Positions 15,992 through 26,271 of a stretch of DNA of 64,000 bases are shown piece after piece. Both the position numbers and the translations under genes were made by a program. The stretch is from Glandiceps talaboti (lineage: Eukaryota; Hemichordata; Enteropneusta; Spengelidae). The DNA lies in assembly GCF_964340395.1 (NCBI RefSeq), contig NC_135570.1:8305322-8369321 (forward strand), written 5' to 3'. Numbering within the stretch: position 1 is the first letter of the stretch; each line of letters opens with the position of its first letter. The notes under the pieces were generated by a model. That model did not search any database, was not told where the DNA came from, and saw only the letters and a program-made list of their open reading frames with translations.

Positions 15992-16170
15992 TTACCTTGT
16001 TGAAGATTTTAATATGTACAGCATTACACTGTGAAACTGACCAAAATTTGAAGCCGAAAATGGAAATTAACTGAGAGAGATGGTATTAATGTATGCATAG
16101 AGACAGTAATTACATCCTCCAGTTTCTGATTTAATAATATTCAAAGACTGAGTAAACCGTCTACACCAAA
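15992..16170 (+). other. Likely 5' leader of the transporter mRNA with four short upstream ORFs
   Basis: TCCTCTGTTTTTCAG ending at 15991 is a strong splice acceptor, so a 5' UTR exon beginning at 15992 is plausible. Between it and the main ATG are upstream ORFs at 16014-16034 (6 codons), 16060-16074 (4 codons), 16080-16100 (6 codons) and 16093-16134 (13 codons, in frame with the main ORF but closed by TAA). The main ATG at 16171 has A at -3 and G at +4, a stronger context than the upstream ones. The exon boundary is inferred; the ORFs are seen. Confidence 0.45.
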
Positions 16171-16800
16171 ATGGCATCTGAAGTAAAGAAAGTGAATGGG
16201 AACATTGCAGAATTGGAGAAGTCGTCCAACGAGCATACATCTGGTCCGATGGTGACCGCAAAGACAGTTCGGAACATGTGCCTTTGTTTGACGTTTATAC
16301 TTCTAGAAACTGCCAAACAGATAGTCATATATGGTAGTAAACAATACAACGGAGGCAAATATCCACTTTCACTATCAACAATAGTTGCTCTTTCAGAACT
16401 TACAAAGCTAATTGTGTGTGCTTCAATATATGGATATTCTGGGAATATCAAATCCTTTGAGTTATCCTGGAAGTTCGCAATTCCGTCTCTTCTGTATGGA
16501 ATGAATAACAATTTGTTTCTGTACGCACTTCACTATACACCACCACCGTTATGGAACGTTCTTATACAGTCTCGAGTCCTTATGACAGCATTAGTGTATC
16601 GTATAGTCTTCAAACGAGTGATTCCACCTCTACGATGGTTAGCCTTACTGTTACTGATATTTGGAATTGCCCTTGCAGAAATCTCAGGCTCATCAACTGG
16701 TCATTCTATCCAAGAAACAACAATGCGTCTTTATTTACGAGCACTTATCTTGAGCATCGTCAGTGCTGTACTGTCAACTGCTGCATCAGTTTATACTGAG
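16171..16800 (+). CDS. SLC35A-family nucleotide-sugar transporter, coding exon 1 (residues 1-210 of 360)
   Basis: Exon 1 of a two-exon CDS, join(16171-16800, 21437-21889), predicted to be a 360-residue multi-pass protein of Golgi or ER membranes that exchanges nucleotide sugars for the matching nucleoside monophosphate. A hydrophilic N-terminus (1-30) precedes hydrophobic segments at about 33-54, 68-90, 102-121, 128-147, 154-171 and 188-208. Family-type motifs are SELTKL (75-80), LLYGMNNNL (107-115) and the SVYTE end (206-210). The LLYG-NNN and VYTE patterns resemble SLC35A4 and plant CMP-sialic-acid-transporter-like proteins more than SLC35A1-A3, so substrate and subfamily are open. The start is the first ATG giving the full domain and has a good Kozak context. 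The exon ends at GAG with donor GTAGGT; the ORF continuing to 17109 is intron read-through. Family confidence is high. Confidence 0.93.
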
Positions 16801-17227
16801 GTAGGTGCCATATATTTTGACTTTATTATATTAACCGAAAAAAGATTGTCTCATATCCCTACAAGCTGGTGTGGGATCCCACACTGTGTGAATGAAAATT
16901 ATGTTTACCATGAGAAAAATAATTCTATTCACTCGTTAGAGAATTTTTGTCTTGCACTCATCTGTGGCTTGTATGAGGAAAACTTCCTGAATTGTGAGAT
17001 ATACCATCTCAGCTCATTGGGGATATGGGATTCTCTTAATCTCAGGCCTGATAGCCTGCGTACATGTGTGCTTGCATTCACCCTCATATCTCTGGCATGC
17101 ACCAACTGATTTAAACCAAACCTGGTACAAAGGTAACATACTTAAGTAACATACTTAAGAATGGCAGCCATATTTGTTGTTAAATTTCACAATATGCATC
17201 ATGACTCTCCAGAAATGACTCTCCAGA

Positions 17228-17284
17228 AACCATAGTTTATGAAAATGCCCTTCATTTCCTGGAGAGTGGTGTTTCCCTTTAATC
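17228..17284 (-). mobile_element. Fragment of TTAA-associated repeat (AACACCACTCCAGGAAA family)
   Basis: The minus strand reads TTAAAGGGAAACACCACTCTCCAGGAAATG and then CATTTTCATAAACTATGG. The same module appears on + at 26748-26800 and 42259-42305. A TTAA precedes the module here and at 42259, as for piggyBac-type insertions. Confidence 0.6.
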
Positions 17285-17721
17285 ATTAATAGTACCCAGA
17301 AGATCTGTAGTAAGGCAAAGTAAGTGAACAATGTGGTGACATATACTAATTCTGAGTGTACCTTTGATTTCAGTGTCATGGACATACAGCATGTGGCCAT
17401 GACATACAAGTAGTCTAGTCAGTGCTGTACATATACTACATATAGGTTGCAAAATGTGACTTTTGTAGTCACTCCAATGTTCTATAAATTTTTCCCACAA
17501 CAAGTGACTCCTTACTGAGTGTTATACTTAAGTCCATAACAGCGGGAGGCATATAATTATTGTTTTTTCCCTGTGGGTTACGTAATCACACATGATTTCC
17601 CATTGGTATGACAATTCTGAGTTGGCTTTAATTGCAATTTATCATGCATGATATTTAGTCACTGCTGAACAGAGTCAATCTTCCTTTTGCAATCATTAAT
17701 AGGAAAGTAAAAAACAGATGA

Positions 17722-18115
17722 GGCCAAATAAAAAAAGTTGTTTGGTTCCGGTTACTCGACCCCACCTAGTTTTTCACGCTGATCCTTTTTTTTTTACATA
17801 ATTGAGAAAAAAAATAAAATCGCGAAAATTGTGAAGTCTCGCTAGAAATATTGCATGCGGAAACTGACATCAACTGAAAAAGACAATATAAATCTGTTGT
17901 TCCAATCTGTAATGGCTGTACATCTGATGTGAAGAAGCCAATAACACAGAGACCATATGATATGAAAACAACAGAAAAAGCATACATTGTAACTACCTGA
18001 ACTAGACACTCACTTATGAAAAAAAAATTAATTTAAAAAATAAAATAAAAACTCTACCTACCCCACCTATTTTAAAATTGAATGTAATCGGAACCACACA
18101 ATTTTTTTTTATGCC
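17722..18115 (+). mobile_element. Harbinger-like MITE, complete copy with TGA target duplication (394 bp)
   Basis: The left terminus is GGCCAAATAAAAAAAGTTGT, continuing to GGTTCCG. The right terminus, complemented, is GGCATAAAAAAAAATTGTGT, continuing to GGTTCCG: imperfect terminal inverted repeats of about 30 bp. TGA flanks both sides (17719-17721 and 18116-18118), a 3-bp TNA target duplication as used by PIF/Harbinger elements. There is no ORF of note, so the element is non-autonomous. It lies in the transporter intron and is inverted relative to the copy at 20608-20981. The superfamily assignment is an inference from the duplication size only. Confidence 0.8.
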
Positions 18116-18231
18116 TGAGGTAAAATTACATTTGCACATTGTGTAAATATACATACATGTACGTACTCTTGATTGTCCTCTGTGGACAGTCTGAAAGTTG
18201 CTGCAGCTTATGCCAAAAATCCCTTTCCGAC

Positions 18232-18303
18232 TAAGAGCTAAAAAAAGTAGTTGTTTGGTTACGGTTACCCGACCCCTACCTAGCTTTTCACTGCTGACCC
18301 TAA
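18232..18303 (+). mobile_element. Terminal fragment of the same MITE family
   Basis: Reads GCTAAAAAAAGTAGTTGTTT and then a CGGTTACCCGACCCCTACCT segment matching the left end of the copy at 17722. The right half is absent. Confidence 0.7.
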
Positions 18304-18313
18304 ACTGGCATCT

Positions 18314-18426
18314 AAATCTTGGGGACAACTCTATGGGTAATCATAGTATTGTTGTACCATATACATCTAAATCTTGGGGCAACTCTATGGGTAATCATAT
18401 TCATAGTATTGTTGTACCATATACAA
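18314..18426. repeat. Two-copy 55-bp tandem duplication
   Basis: AAATCTTGGGG starts at 18314 and again at 18369, followed in both by CAACTCTATGGGTAATCATA and GTATTGTTGTACCATATACA. The second copy carries a short TTCATA insertion. Confidence 0.93.
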
Positions 18427-19394
18427 GTATATTACAAAGAAGGAGCTCAGACCCTCTCTCATGCAAAAAGTAATATTCTGACAAACATGGTCATAAATTT
18501 GTTGTTCCATTGGTTAATTGTGTATGGTTTTGGAACTCTGCCTAATATGAAGTATTTACAATGACTTGTAATCATGTGAAAACCAATTGTTCGGCAGAGC
18601 TATTGTTGGGCTAGAACAAAAGAATTGTACCGCATGATAATGACTTCGGGATCGAAATGTAGCCCTTAACACTGGATATGAAAAATGTACCCATTCTCAA
18701 ACTTAAGTGCAGTGGAAAAGGACCCTTTAGTGCACACCCACCTTAGTTGTATTGCTGTCTATGGCATCTGCCCCACTAGTGTCGGCCAATGACAACCCTA
18801 TGTGCATTTCATCTCACAGAACAGAATGCTATAATATTACCAATTTGTACAGGTAATTATATTCTTCTGAATTGGAAAAACACAATAAAATGTGAGAAAC
18901 ACTAAAATTCATTATATAGCCAATACTACACGTGTCTATACAAGTTGTAATGCACATGATCTCATTATGGACATACCATGGAGGTGGGTTTATACTTCCA
19001 TGGACATGCCATGTCATTCATGACAGGAGAAAGCTGAAAGAGTAAATCAATGTATTATGTAATCACAGTAATGTAATGCATATTGACTAGTTGTCTGACT
19101 CATTCATTCATTGTCATAGAATGACTTTCATACAAAAGATGACGCTGACAGCAATTCAAATTCAAAACAACATGGCTTGTATGAAGCAGTTTATTGTCAT
19201 CATGTAGATGGTTCCCCTCCCCCTAAACCCCATCAAAATAAGTTCAGCTTTTTGCACCACATGGCATATTGGAAAATTGTGATATTCACTGCTCATTTCT
19301 AGACTTCCGAATGTTTTATAAAAGTTACACCAAGTGTTCCATTTAATTTAACCCCAGTTTGAAAGAGGTATGGCAAAATAATAAACAAATCTCA

Positions 19395-19545
19395 GAAAAT
19401 AGGGTAGGTAGGTTGGAATTTTATTTTATTTTACTTTAAATTTAAAAAAAAATACTTCCGCCCAAGATAAAATAGTCATCAGTCACAATACTTCTTGTTT
19501 CTTGTTTACTATTTGTTTTAAAATTGACCTACCTACCCATAGTTG
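19395..19545. mobile_element. Foldback fragment of the MITE family
   Basis: GGGTAGGTAGGTTGGAATTTT at about 19402-19422 is matched on the opposite strand by the ACCTACCTACCC block at about 19527-19538. The outer termini typical of complete copies are not clear, so this is a rearranged or degraded copy. Confidence 0.5.
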
Positions 19546-20607
19546 CCATGAAAAAGTAATGAGGAACATAACAAAATAGAGTGACTGGAAGCCACATGGT
19601 ATACTTAATTTCTACACTTAGTTTCATTACTCATATTTGCTTCAGCTGACTTTATGGTACCTATAAATGTGATCATCTGTAGGTTGTAAATTGAAGTATG
19701 AAATGTAAATACCTCCCCTAAAGGCCAGACAGGAAAAAAAGGCCTCCTAACTTCATTGGGGCATTGTCAAACTTGAATGCATACAGTGAACAACACAGCG
19801 ATTCCTTTAACAAATCCATGACAACAGTGAGCAGCTGGTGGTTTTGGTGATACATTTGGTATGTTTGGACCCGTTTTGGAATGCATATGTGTGTTGCTAT
19901 GTGTAGAAAGTTGATATTTATACACAGTATATACAATTTTGGACAAAACATGATCAGACAGGGGCTTGTTAAATTCCTGCTTGTACAAATGTACCATTGA
20001 AGTATAAGCTTCCTTGCTTGTACTGAAAAGCTGTTCCTATGCGTTACTCTTAATTACTAGGAGACGGTATTCAAGATTTGGCAGTTGAGGTGCTAACGAC
20101 AACCACAGGAATGGCTATAAGCTTGGCCATTAGACCTAGTTGTAGATTAAGTTTACATGTATATTGCCAATGTCACTTTTCAAATGATCCATGAGTCATT
20201 GATTACCAGTGCAGTGTGGTGTATGTTCTAAGGTGTTTTCCCGTGAGTACTTGTGATGTTCTCTGTGGCTATATTTATGAGCAAAGTAGAATTTAAAAAT
20301 ATGGCAACACCACAAGCACTAGTACATACATGTTGAGGAAGTTATGCATGTTTACTATTAGTCAAAATTAGTGATGCTAGGACTATTTAAGTGGATAAAA
20401 ACACACTCTAGCAAAAACAACGAAAGACCTTCAAATTAATATTTAGTATCGCATAATTCATAGATTGAATCACCTGTTATCATTGAAGATATGAAAGTTT
20501 TCAAAATTTGGTTAGAAGTGGGAAAATGAAGTTCATCAATCTGTTGTCAGACTCCTCCTCCTAAATAAACGAAGATTGTTTATTGAGCATTGTGTGATCA
20601 TCCCTTA

Positions 20608-20981
20608 GGCGTAAAAAAAAAAATTGTGTACTTCCGATTACATTCAATTTTAGAATAGGTGGGGTAGGTAGATTTTGTATTTTTTTTTTTTTTTAAATTT
20701 TCATTTGTGAGTGTCTAGTTATGTTTTCCGTTGTTTTCCATATAGTCTCTGTGTTATTGGTTTTTTCTCATCAGATGTACAGCCATTACAGATTGGAAGA
20801 ACAGTTTTATATTGTCTTTTTAAGTTGATGTCAGTTTCTACATCCACTATTTCTTGCGCGACTTTACGATTTTCATGATTTTATTATTTTTTTTCTCCAA
20901 TATGAAAAAAGACTGTGGGGTTGGCATGAAAAACTAGGTGGGGTTGGGTAACCAGAACCAAACAACTTTTTTTATTAGGCC
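20608..20981 (-). mobile_element. Harbinger-like MITE, complete copy with TTA target duplication (374 bp)
   Basis: Begins GGCGTAAAAAAAAAAATTGT and ends TTTTTTTATTAGGCC. It is flanked by TTA at 20605-20607 and 20982-20984. Its internal blocks (TAGGTGGGGTAGGTAGATTTT, then GGTGGGGTTGGGTAACCAG) are the complement of those in the 17722-18115 copy, so the two form an inverted pair within one intron. Confidence 0.8.
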
Positions 20982-21436
20982 TTAGCTAAACAAATAACGA
21001 CATCGCTCTTATTCAGTCGTTATTTTCATAGTATGTATGCAAATTTCACCTTTTGTGTATATTATTATCTTCAATCCGAGAATCTAGTATGTTTACGTCA
21101 CAATCTGTGTTTTCATTCACTGTCTTACAAACCACTTGATGTATACAGTAAAGCCTGTTTACAAGAAGAGCTGTGTTTTTTTATTTGCTGTCTCACAAAC
21201 CGCTTGTATTGCTTCCAATAACCAACTATTAATATTGTTTGAAATTTGTACATTCTAACTGATTGGTTTGAAAAATTGCACTAAAACTGATTGGTCAAAG
21301 GTGGGAGTGATAAAGGAATTGACCATATTCAAATGAAATCAATATGTATATGTACCCTTATGTTCCATGTGTAAAATACCAAGGTGACCCTGTTTGTTCT
21401 GTAAAAATAATACACTTATGTCTGCTTCTTTTACAG

Positions 21437-21889
21437 TATCTCTTCAAAAATAATGACAGGCCATTCATGGAGCAACAAGTCCAGCTGTATTTGTTTGGTT
21501 TTAGTATGACCAGTATATGGGCGTTGTATGTTACCAAAGGACACCCATTTCAAGTCAGTGGTCATCTGTCCATTGGTGTTATTTGGTTGCTGATTGCTGC
21601 TGTTATCTTTGGAGGATGTGGAGGCCTGGTTGTTGCAGGGATCATCAAACTTATCGATAACATCACAAAGATTTACTCCTCCATTATTGCAATCCTGGTA
21701 ACTGCTTTCATTTGTGCGGGTCTCTTTCCTCGTAATTTTACCATAAATATAATGTATCTGGGTTCCATAGTAGTCATTCTTGTGTCTTCTGTTTTGTATG
21801 AGAGGGCAAAGCCAAAGAAGAGAACTATTTCAGTCATGGATGTGAGAGAAAATAAAACTGTAGTTACATCACAACCTGAAATATCATAA
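21437..21889 (+). CDS. SLC35A-family nucleotide-sugar transporter, coding exon 2 (residues 211-360, stop)
   Basis: Second and last coding exon. It opens with YLFKNNDRP after the acceptor TTTTACAG and keeps the frame of exon 1. QLYLFG (226-231) starts the next membrane segment. Further hydrophobic segments lie at about 225-242, 254-272, 274-284, 290-307 and 313-330. GGLVVAGIIKLIDNITKIY (272-290) corresponds to the conserved lysine-containing segment near the C-terminus of the family, where SLC35A1-A3 have a K-DNI-K pattern; this argues against a pure SLC35A4 assignment. The hydrophilic tail (331-360) carries the basic cluster KPKKR and no clear KKXX retrieval signal. Total length of 360 residues fits the family. 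The TAA stop is at 21887-21889. Confidence 0.93.
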   Translation, partial: YLFKNNDRPFMEQQVQLYLFGFSMTSIWALYVTKGHPFQVSGHLSIGVIWLLIAAVIFGGCGGLVVAGIIKLIDNITKIYSSIIAILVTAFICAGLFPRNFTINIMYLGSIVVILVSSVLYERAKPKKRTISVMDVRENKTVVTSQPEIS

Positions 21890-22468
21890 CCTTTAGAAGT
21901 TTTGTTTTAAAAAAAAAAGAGTCAAGAGTACAGTAATTTTTACAAGATACTTTTTATATTGGTATCTCTTAGCCACTTTCTTATGAGTTTTGTGTCTCAG
22001 AAATAGAGAAATATTTTGTTGTGATGTGAGTTTTAAAACTTTTGTATTTTCAATGCCCACTACATGAACTCAGCCAGTACATGAGGAATGGCCACAAGTG
22101 TCAAATTTCCAAAAGTTTAGTTATAGGTGACTATGAATGGCTGAAGGGTTTTTACCCCAAAATGATGACGCGGAAAAAATGCATTTCTAAGCTGAAAGTT
22201 GAATACTTACTTTTTTACATGAATTATTTCAACAAGTTCTACCTTCCTAAAAATAGCGTTAGGGTCAACTTGATGAGTGAACATGGGTCCCTTTAAAGTT
22301 TGTGAATACTTATCCTCCATAGCAAGCTGGATGATCCACCAGGCTAGTATTCTCTCCACTCAGCCCTGCAATGTCAGTGTATCAAATTCAGTATTTTTAG
22401 CCATACCTTATTATTTGTAACAGGAGGAAAAATAAGAATATCAGCATGTCATCTATCAACATTTAGAT

Positions 22469-22616
22469 GTTATTTCCCAATATTTTTCTTCGTTCAGTCA
22501 AGGAAAATACAAGTGACCTAAGGGGGCTTTGTCACTTCTAGTCACTAGACAAGTACTGACAACCCTTAGGTTACAAGTATTTTCCAGCTGAATGAAGAAA
22601 AATATTGGAGAATAAC
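22469..22616. repeat. 148-bp foldback hairpin element
   Basis: The left arm starts GTTATTTCCCAATATTTTTC and the right arm ends GAAAAATATTGGAGAATAAC. Both arms continue inward through GGAAAATAC and the AACCTAAGGG / CCCTTAGGTT pair, giving about 55 bp of near-complementary arm around a 40-bp loop. It probably lies in the transporter 3' UTR. Confidence 0.85.
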
Positions 22617-22760
22617 ACAATTATATCAGCGCCAGTAATATCAAAGAAAATCGGGGAAAGTAATGGCAATTTTGAACATTTTGACTCATATTTCAAACAC
22701 AGCAGAAAAAATGAGGTAGACATGCATTGCGATGACAAAGACATGCATTGTCAGACTTAG
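22594..22760 (+). repeat. Dispersed repeat, copy 2 (also at 12684-12860)
   Basis: Shares ordered blocks with 12684-12860: AATATTGGAGAATAACACAA, CCAGTAATATCAA, CATATTTCAAACACAGCAGAA and the ACATGCATTGCGATGACA region. Its 5' end overlaps the right arm of the hairpin. Confidence 0.8.
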
Positions 22761-23409
22761 AACAACCACAGGGCGGGACGGGAACGTAGACGGGAATAAC
22801 TGCCTGGTCGATAATACAACCCGTTATGGACACTATTGGCCAAAGCAAGTCAAGGAAATTTGTATTTTGTGAACATGGTAGTAACTGAGTCTAGGGGTCA
22901 AGTAACTGCAGTCAGAATTAAGACATGGACCCCCACACATCATACAAGCAGGATTAAGTCAAAATAGGTTAGATATTTGTTCTTTAATTTCTAGATGTAA
23001 ATGTAATATTAACACTTTTAAGAGGCTTTTCAGGTGCAAAGGATAGGAATTTTTTGCCACGTTATTAGTATTTATATATCTTGGTTTGTGAGTATACATT
23101 TTGTTTTTTCCTCATGATTGTCTTTTTAACATATTTTTGAGCACAAATTTGACAATGGTGAAATGATGAACCTTAAAGGGAGCACTGCATACAAATGACA
23201 ACAATATCCTATTTATGGTGGGAGAGGCTGAACATTTTAAAATTTCCATGTACATCACATGTAACAGTTACAAATTAGTAGTTACATGAAATTGGTTCTT
23301 GATAATAATATATTCGCAATACACCACATCAGAAAAAAAATCTTTAAAATTTTGCTGTTACTTTGTTCAAGAGAACTCCAACCTCAGTTAAAATCGATGA
23401 AAAAATCTG

Positions 23410-23530
23410 GGATCATCATTCAAATTTTCAAAATAGGGGTCAAAATATTTTCAAAATTTAGTCATTTTATAATCCAATATGGCCGTCGGCCACTGAATGC
23501 TGTGTTGACTGTACGGGAAAATAGAAGATT
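23410..23530 (+). repeat. GGGGTCAAA...GGCCG repeat family, copy 1
   Basis: AGGGGTCAAAATATTTTCAA followed by CATTTTATAATCCAATATGG and CCACTGAATGCTGTG. Related copies: 40660-40740 (AGGGGTCAAACTTAAATCAA, CATTTTAGAATTGCCGCCGA), and minus-strand copies near 48830-48860 and 50285-50320. No class was identified. Confidence 0.55.
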
Positions 23531-23679
23531 GATGATTTCCTTGAAAAAATAAAGACAATAAACCTCAAAATTTCTTTTATTTTTTTAAAATGACCAGGAA
23601 TGAAAGTCAAAGTTGGGAGAAAATGAAAGAACTTTAATATTTGGGAAATTTGTCCCCAAGGAGCATTCTACCACAAAAT

Positions 23680-24060
23680 GACAAAAGCTGAGTTTACAAG
23701 CTCTATTACTCATGTGAAATGTCATAAAATTATGCCAGTAGTACAAGGTTAATATCAATCCATGCCTTTGATGTCATAGAAAATTGTGCTTTAGTTTTGT
23801 TAGTACAGTTGTTGTTATGATAATGGTTACCGTGACGTTTAGGAGACATATATAAATGTACGTTATTGAATGGTTTAAAGGGGCACAAGCTGAGTTTAGA
23901 GTAATTTTTGCTGACTTAAAAGAGGTACCACGAGTCTTCTATTTACTGAAGCATACCGAACCCATCATGTGCTATTGACAGAGCTCAGACTTGGTATTTA
24001 TACATAATGAAAGTGGCACAAGCTGAGATTATAGCTATTTGACTCAGATTAAAATACTTA
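23680..24060 (+). mobile_element. Cluster of three CACAAGCTGAG modules
   Basis: Modules at 23684 (AAAAGCTGAGTTTACAAGC), 23876 (TTAAAGGGGCACAAGCTGAG) and 24005 (AAAGTGGCACAAGCTGAGAT) are in the same orientation, spaced roughly 130-190 bp apart. The second is preceded by TTAA. Same family as 8995-9445 and 38458-38500. Confidence 0.5.
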
Positions 24061-24663
24061 GGCTAATAAAACCATCATTACACATGGTGATGACAATCTG
24101 ATTAAATTAGATGTAGGGAACTTAGCATGATTTCTTTAATTACCTCCTACTTTTATTGTAATTTGTTTGTTTTTGTTCTCTGAGCACCTGATACCTACAC
24201 CTTACACAATACAATCTGCAGCATAAATCACACCCTACTGGTATATAAACACAATTTATGATTTGTAAGAAATGATATTATGACGTAGATTAGCTGGTAA
24301 AGAGATAAAAAATCACACTTCATTGGGATAATAGTTAACAAATTTACAGAATGTATATTGTGAATAAAGTCATTTCAGAGGTCATAGGTGACAGTATGCA
24401 AATGATCATTTGGGTCAACATAACTTAAGTAAATATGTGTGCAGTTTACAATATTACATTGAGTTTATAATTAATAGTGTCGGTATTCGTCATTTAAGTC
24501 TTTAGCATGTGGTGTTATATGTGTATGTACATGTGTGTATAGTTCATGTTTATCACCCATCATTCATACGATATTTTCAAGTGCAAAAAATCACCATTAT
24601 GTAGTTACTTCCATATTTTTAGGAGCAGAATAAAAATCAATACTGCATTGTATATCCTTAGTG
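24061..24663. other. Gene-free AT-rich sequence
   Basis: No ORF or repeat array stands out. An AATAAA is present at 24363. Confidence 0.5.
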
Positions 24664-25153
24664 TTATCTTTTCCCAAACATGCCAGTCTTAGAAACAATA
24701 TGAAAGTGTTTGCTCTCGAATGTCATGCTATACCTATGTACAAACGTGTTAGAAATACTCGCATGCCTCTTTAAGCCAAGCAATATTCTAAATGCATTGT
24801 TGTACGCAACTTGAACATCATCAAAACATTTTTTCTGATGTACACTCCAAATATGAGAAGAGTACATGGACGAACAATATGCTTGAAATAGAGGAGTACA
24901 TTTAACAGCATATGAACAGTTCCAAAAATTATGGATAAGTGAGTTAGTCTTTGCATAAAATGGTCTCATTTGATGTCTGATATCGTCATCGTCATCACCC
25001 TCAGAATTACAAATAACACCTAAATAGGAATGCTTAGTTACAAATGACAGCACGGTATTGTTGAGCTTCACCTGGGTAATGTTCAAAATATTGAATCTAG
25101 GTGACATAAGACAGACATATAGTTTTCTTGGCATTGAAAGCTACGTAGTCGCT
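24664..25153 (-). pseudogene. LINE (non-LTR retrotransposon) reverse-transcriptase C-terminal fragment, frameshifted
   Basis: The minus-strand frame contains YLGVICNSEGDDDDDI, then an FQAYCSSMYSSHIW block and AYNNAFRILLGLKRHAS. This order is characteristic of the region after the RT catalytic domain in CR1/Jockey-like LINE ORF2 proteins. At the N-terminal side the homologous frame shifts near 25110-25130: the other frame reads DYVAFNAKKTICL, the expected F-N-A-K-K motif, and a TGA stop lies directly before it. The upstream RT catalytic region (YADD) and the endonuclease are absent, so this is a 5'-truncated, dead copy. It has no relation to the transporter gene beyond proximity. Confidence 0.85.
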
Positions 25154-26271
25154 TCAAAAACTAGATTCCAATATTAAAGATAACTTCAGTATTACGACAA
25201 AAAAATATACACATTTTACTGTTGCTAAACAATCAACAATATACTAGTAACCTGGGTTAGGAATAAAATACTGTTGATATAACATTATGTTTATTGTTGA
25301 CATTCACCCACTATCTTAGGCATGGATGTGTGCCGCCATCTTGTTTTTAAGTTGCCGCGAGCAACCAGAAATCAAATATAGTGGAAAACAAATCATAGGA
25401 TTTATTCATTGCAATAATTTCAAATGTCGTCTCCAATAAATCAATCACTCTCAGGTACTAATCCAAAATTGTTATAGAAAGTATTTTGTCAAGGATATGA
25501 TTTTCCACTCTTAACCATATAAAATACAAATAACTCAAAAACAGTTTTGGGTGATATTATTACAATTCTTGTTCTTAGAGGCTGAAATACATAGTCCAGG
25601 ACATAGTTAATTTTTTTTATTTAACCAAAGGACTAGATTATTGTAAAAGCTAAAGAAGTAAAAAAAATTGCAAACAAAGAGAGAAATGTAGCTGTTTTTA
25701 ATTTGGGAAATATATTTGCAGAGGAACTGAACTAAAGTTCAGGGTAGTGGACTTGCCTGTAAGATACAGTGTGTAGAGTACCCTCAACCATCAACCTGTT
25801 AAAGAGAAAGCTGATTAGGGCGTATACAGTCGAGATGTAGTAGTACTATGGGTGTTGTGGTTTGTTTGTCTATATGCAGATGTATGTGTGTGTGTAAATT
25901 AATCGATTTAGGTAAAAAATAATGCTGGTCCAATTGCTGTGAAACTTGATGGCACCATGACTTTTGAGGTCTGTTTATGATAGTTCTAGGCAAAGATCAT
26001 CAAATCAGTAAACAATATCTTAAAACTCTGAAACTACTTGGGCAGATTTTGGTTTGATAGTTGGTAAGGTTCAAGTCAATTTAATTCAATATTTATTCTT
26101 AATGGGGAAATTGGTTCATTGGACAAAGAGTCTCCATACTATGAATGAGTCAATGCAAAAAAAAGCAAATGACTTTACAGGACATTAAGGGAACAGAATC
26201 AAAGTAAAAATAATTGACACTGCATTATGAAAATATTATATCATCTAAAACATGTAAAATGTATCATTTAA
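25154..26271. other. Gene-free sequence with a YY1-type site
   Basis: GCCGCCATCTTG at 25332-25343 is a perfect YY1-type motif, often found at metazoan transcription starts, but no ORF or splice signal nearby supports a gene. A (GT)-rich stretch near 25876-25896 precedes sequence (25930-26060) resembling the repeat at 44386-44790 in containing a CCAATTGCTGTGAAACTTGATGG-like segment. Confidence 0.45.

Larger units (their letters stand above)
16801..21436 (+). other. Phase-0 intron of the transporter gene (4,636 bp)
   Basis: The donor is GTAGGT at 16801 and the acceptor TTCTTTTACAG ends at 21436. Splicing joins codon 210 (E) to codon 211 (Y) in frame. The intron hosts two full MITEs in opposite orientation, several MITE fragments, a TTAA-type repeat fragment and a 55-bp tandem duplication. 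Small ORFs inside it look fortuitous. Confidence 0.9.
21890..23575 (+). other. Probable 3' UTR with two AATAAA signals
   Basis: The first AATAAA hexamers downstream of the stop are at 23548-23553 and 23557-23562, followed by a T-rich stretch (23573-23587) that could serve as the downstream element. This would give a 3' UTR of about 1.7 kb. Another AATAAA occurs at 24363-24368. The UTR would include the hairpin at 22469-22616. Inferred from signals only. Confidence 0.4.

Noticed and set aside
16801-17109. C-terminal 103 codons of the 312-codon ORF starting at 16171
   Set aside because: They follow a consensus donor GTAGGT, lack the family's conserved C-terminal segments, and the proper continuation is found in frame after the acceptor at 21436.
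21344-21436. First 31 codons of the ORF 21344-21889 as a separate gene start
   Set aside because: They precede the splice acceptor and have no family similarity; the exon begins at 21437.
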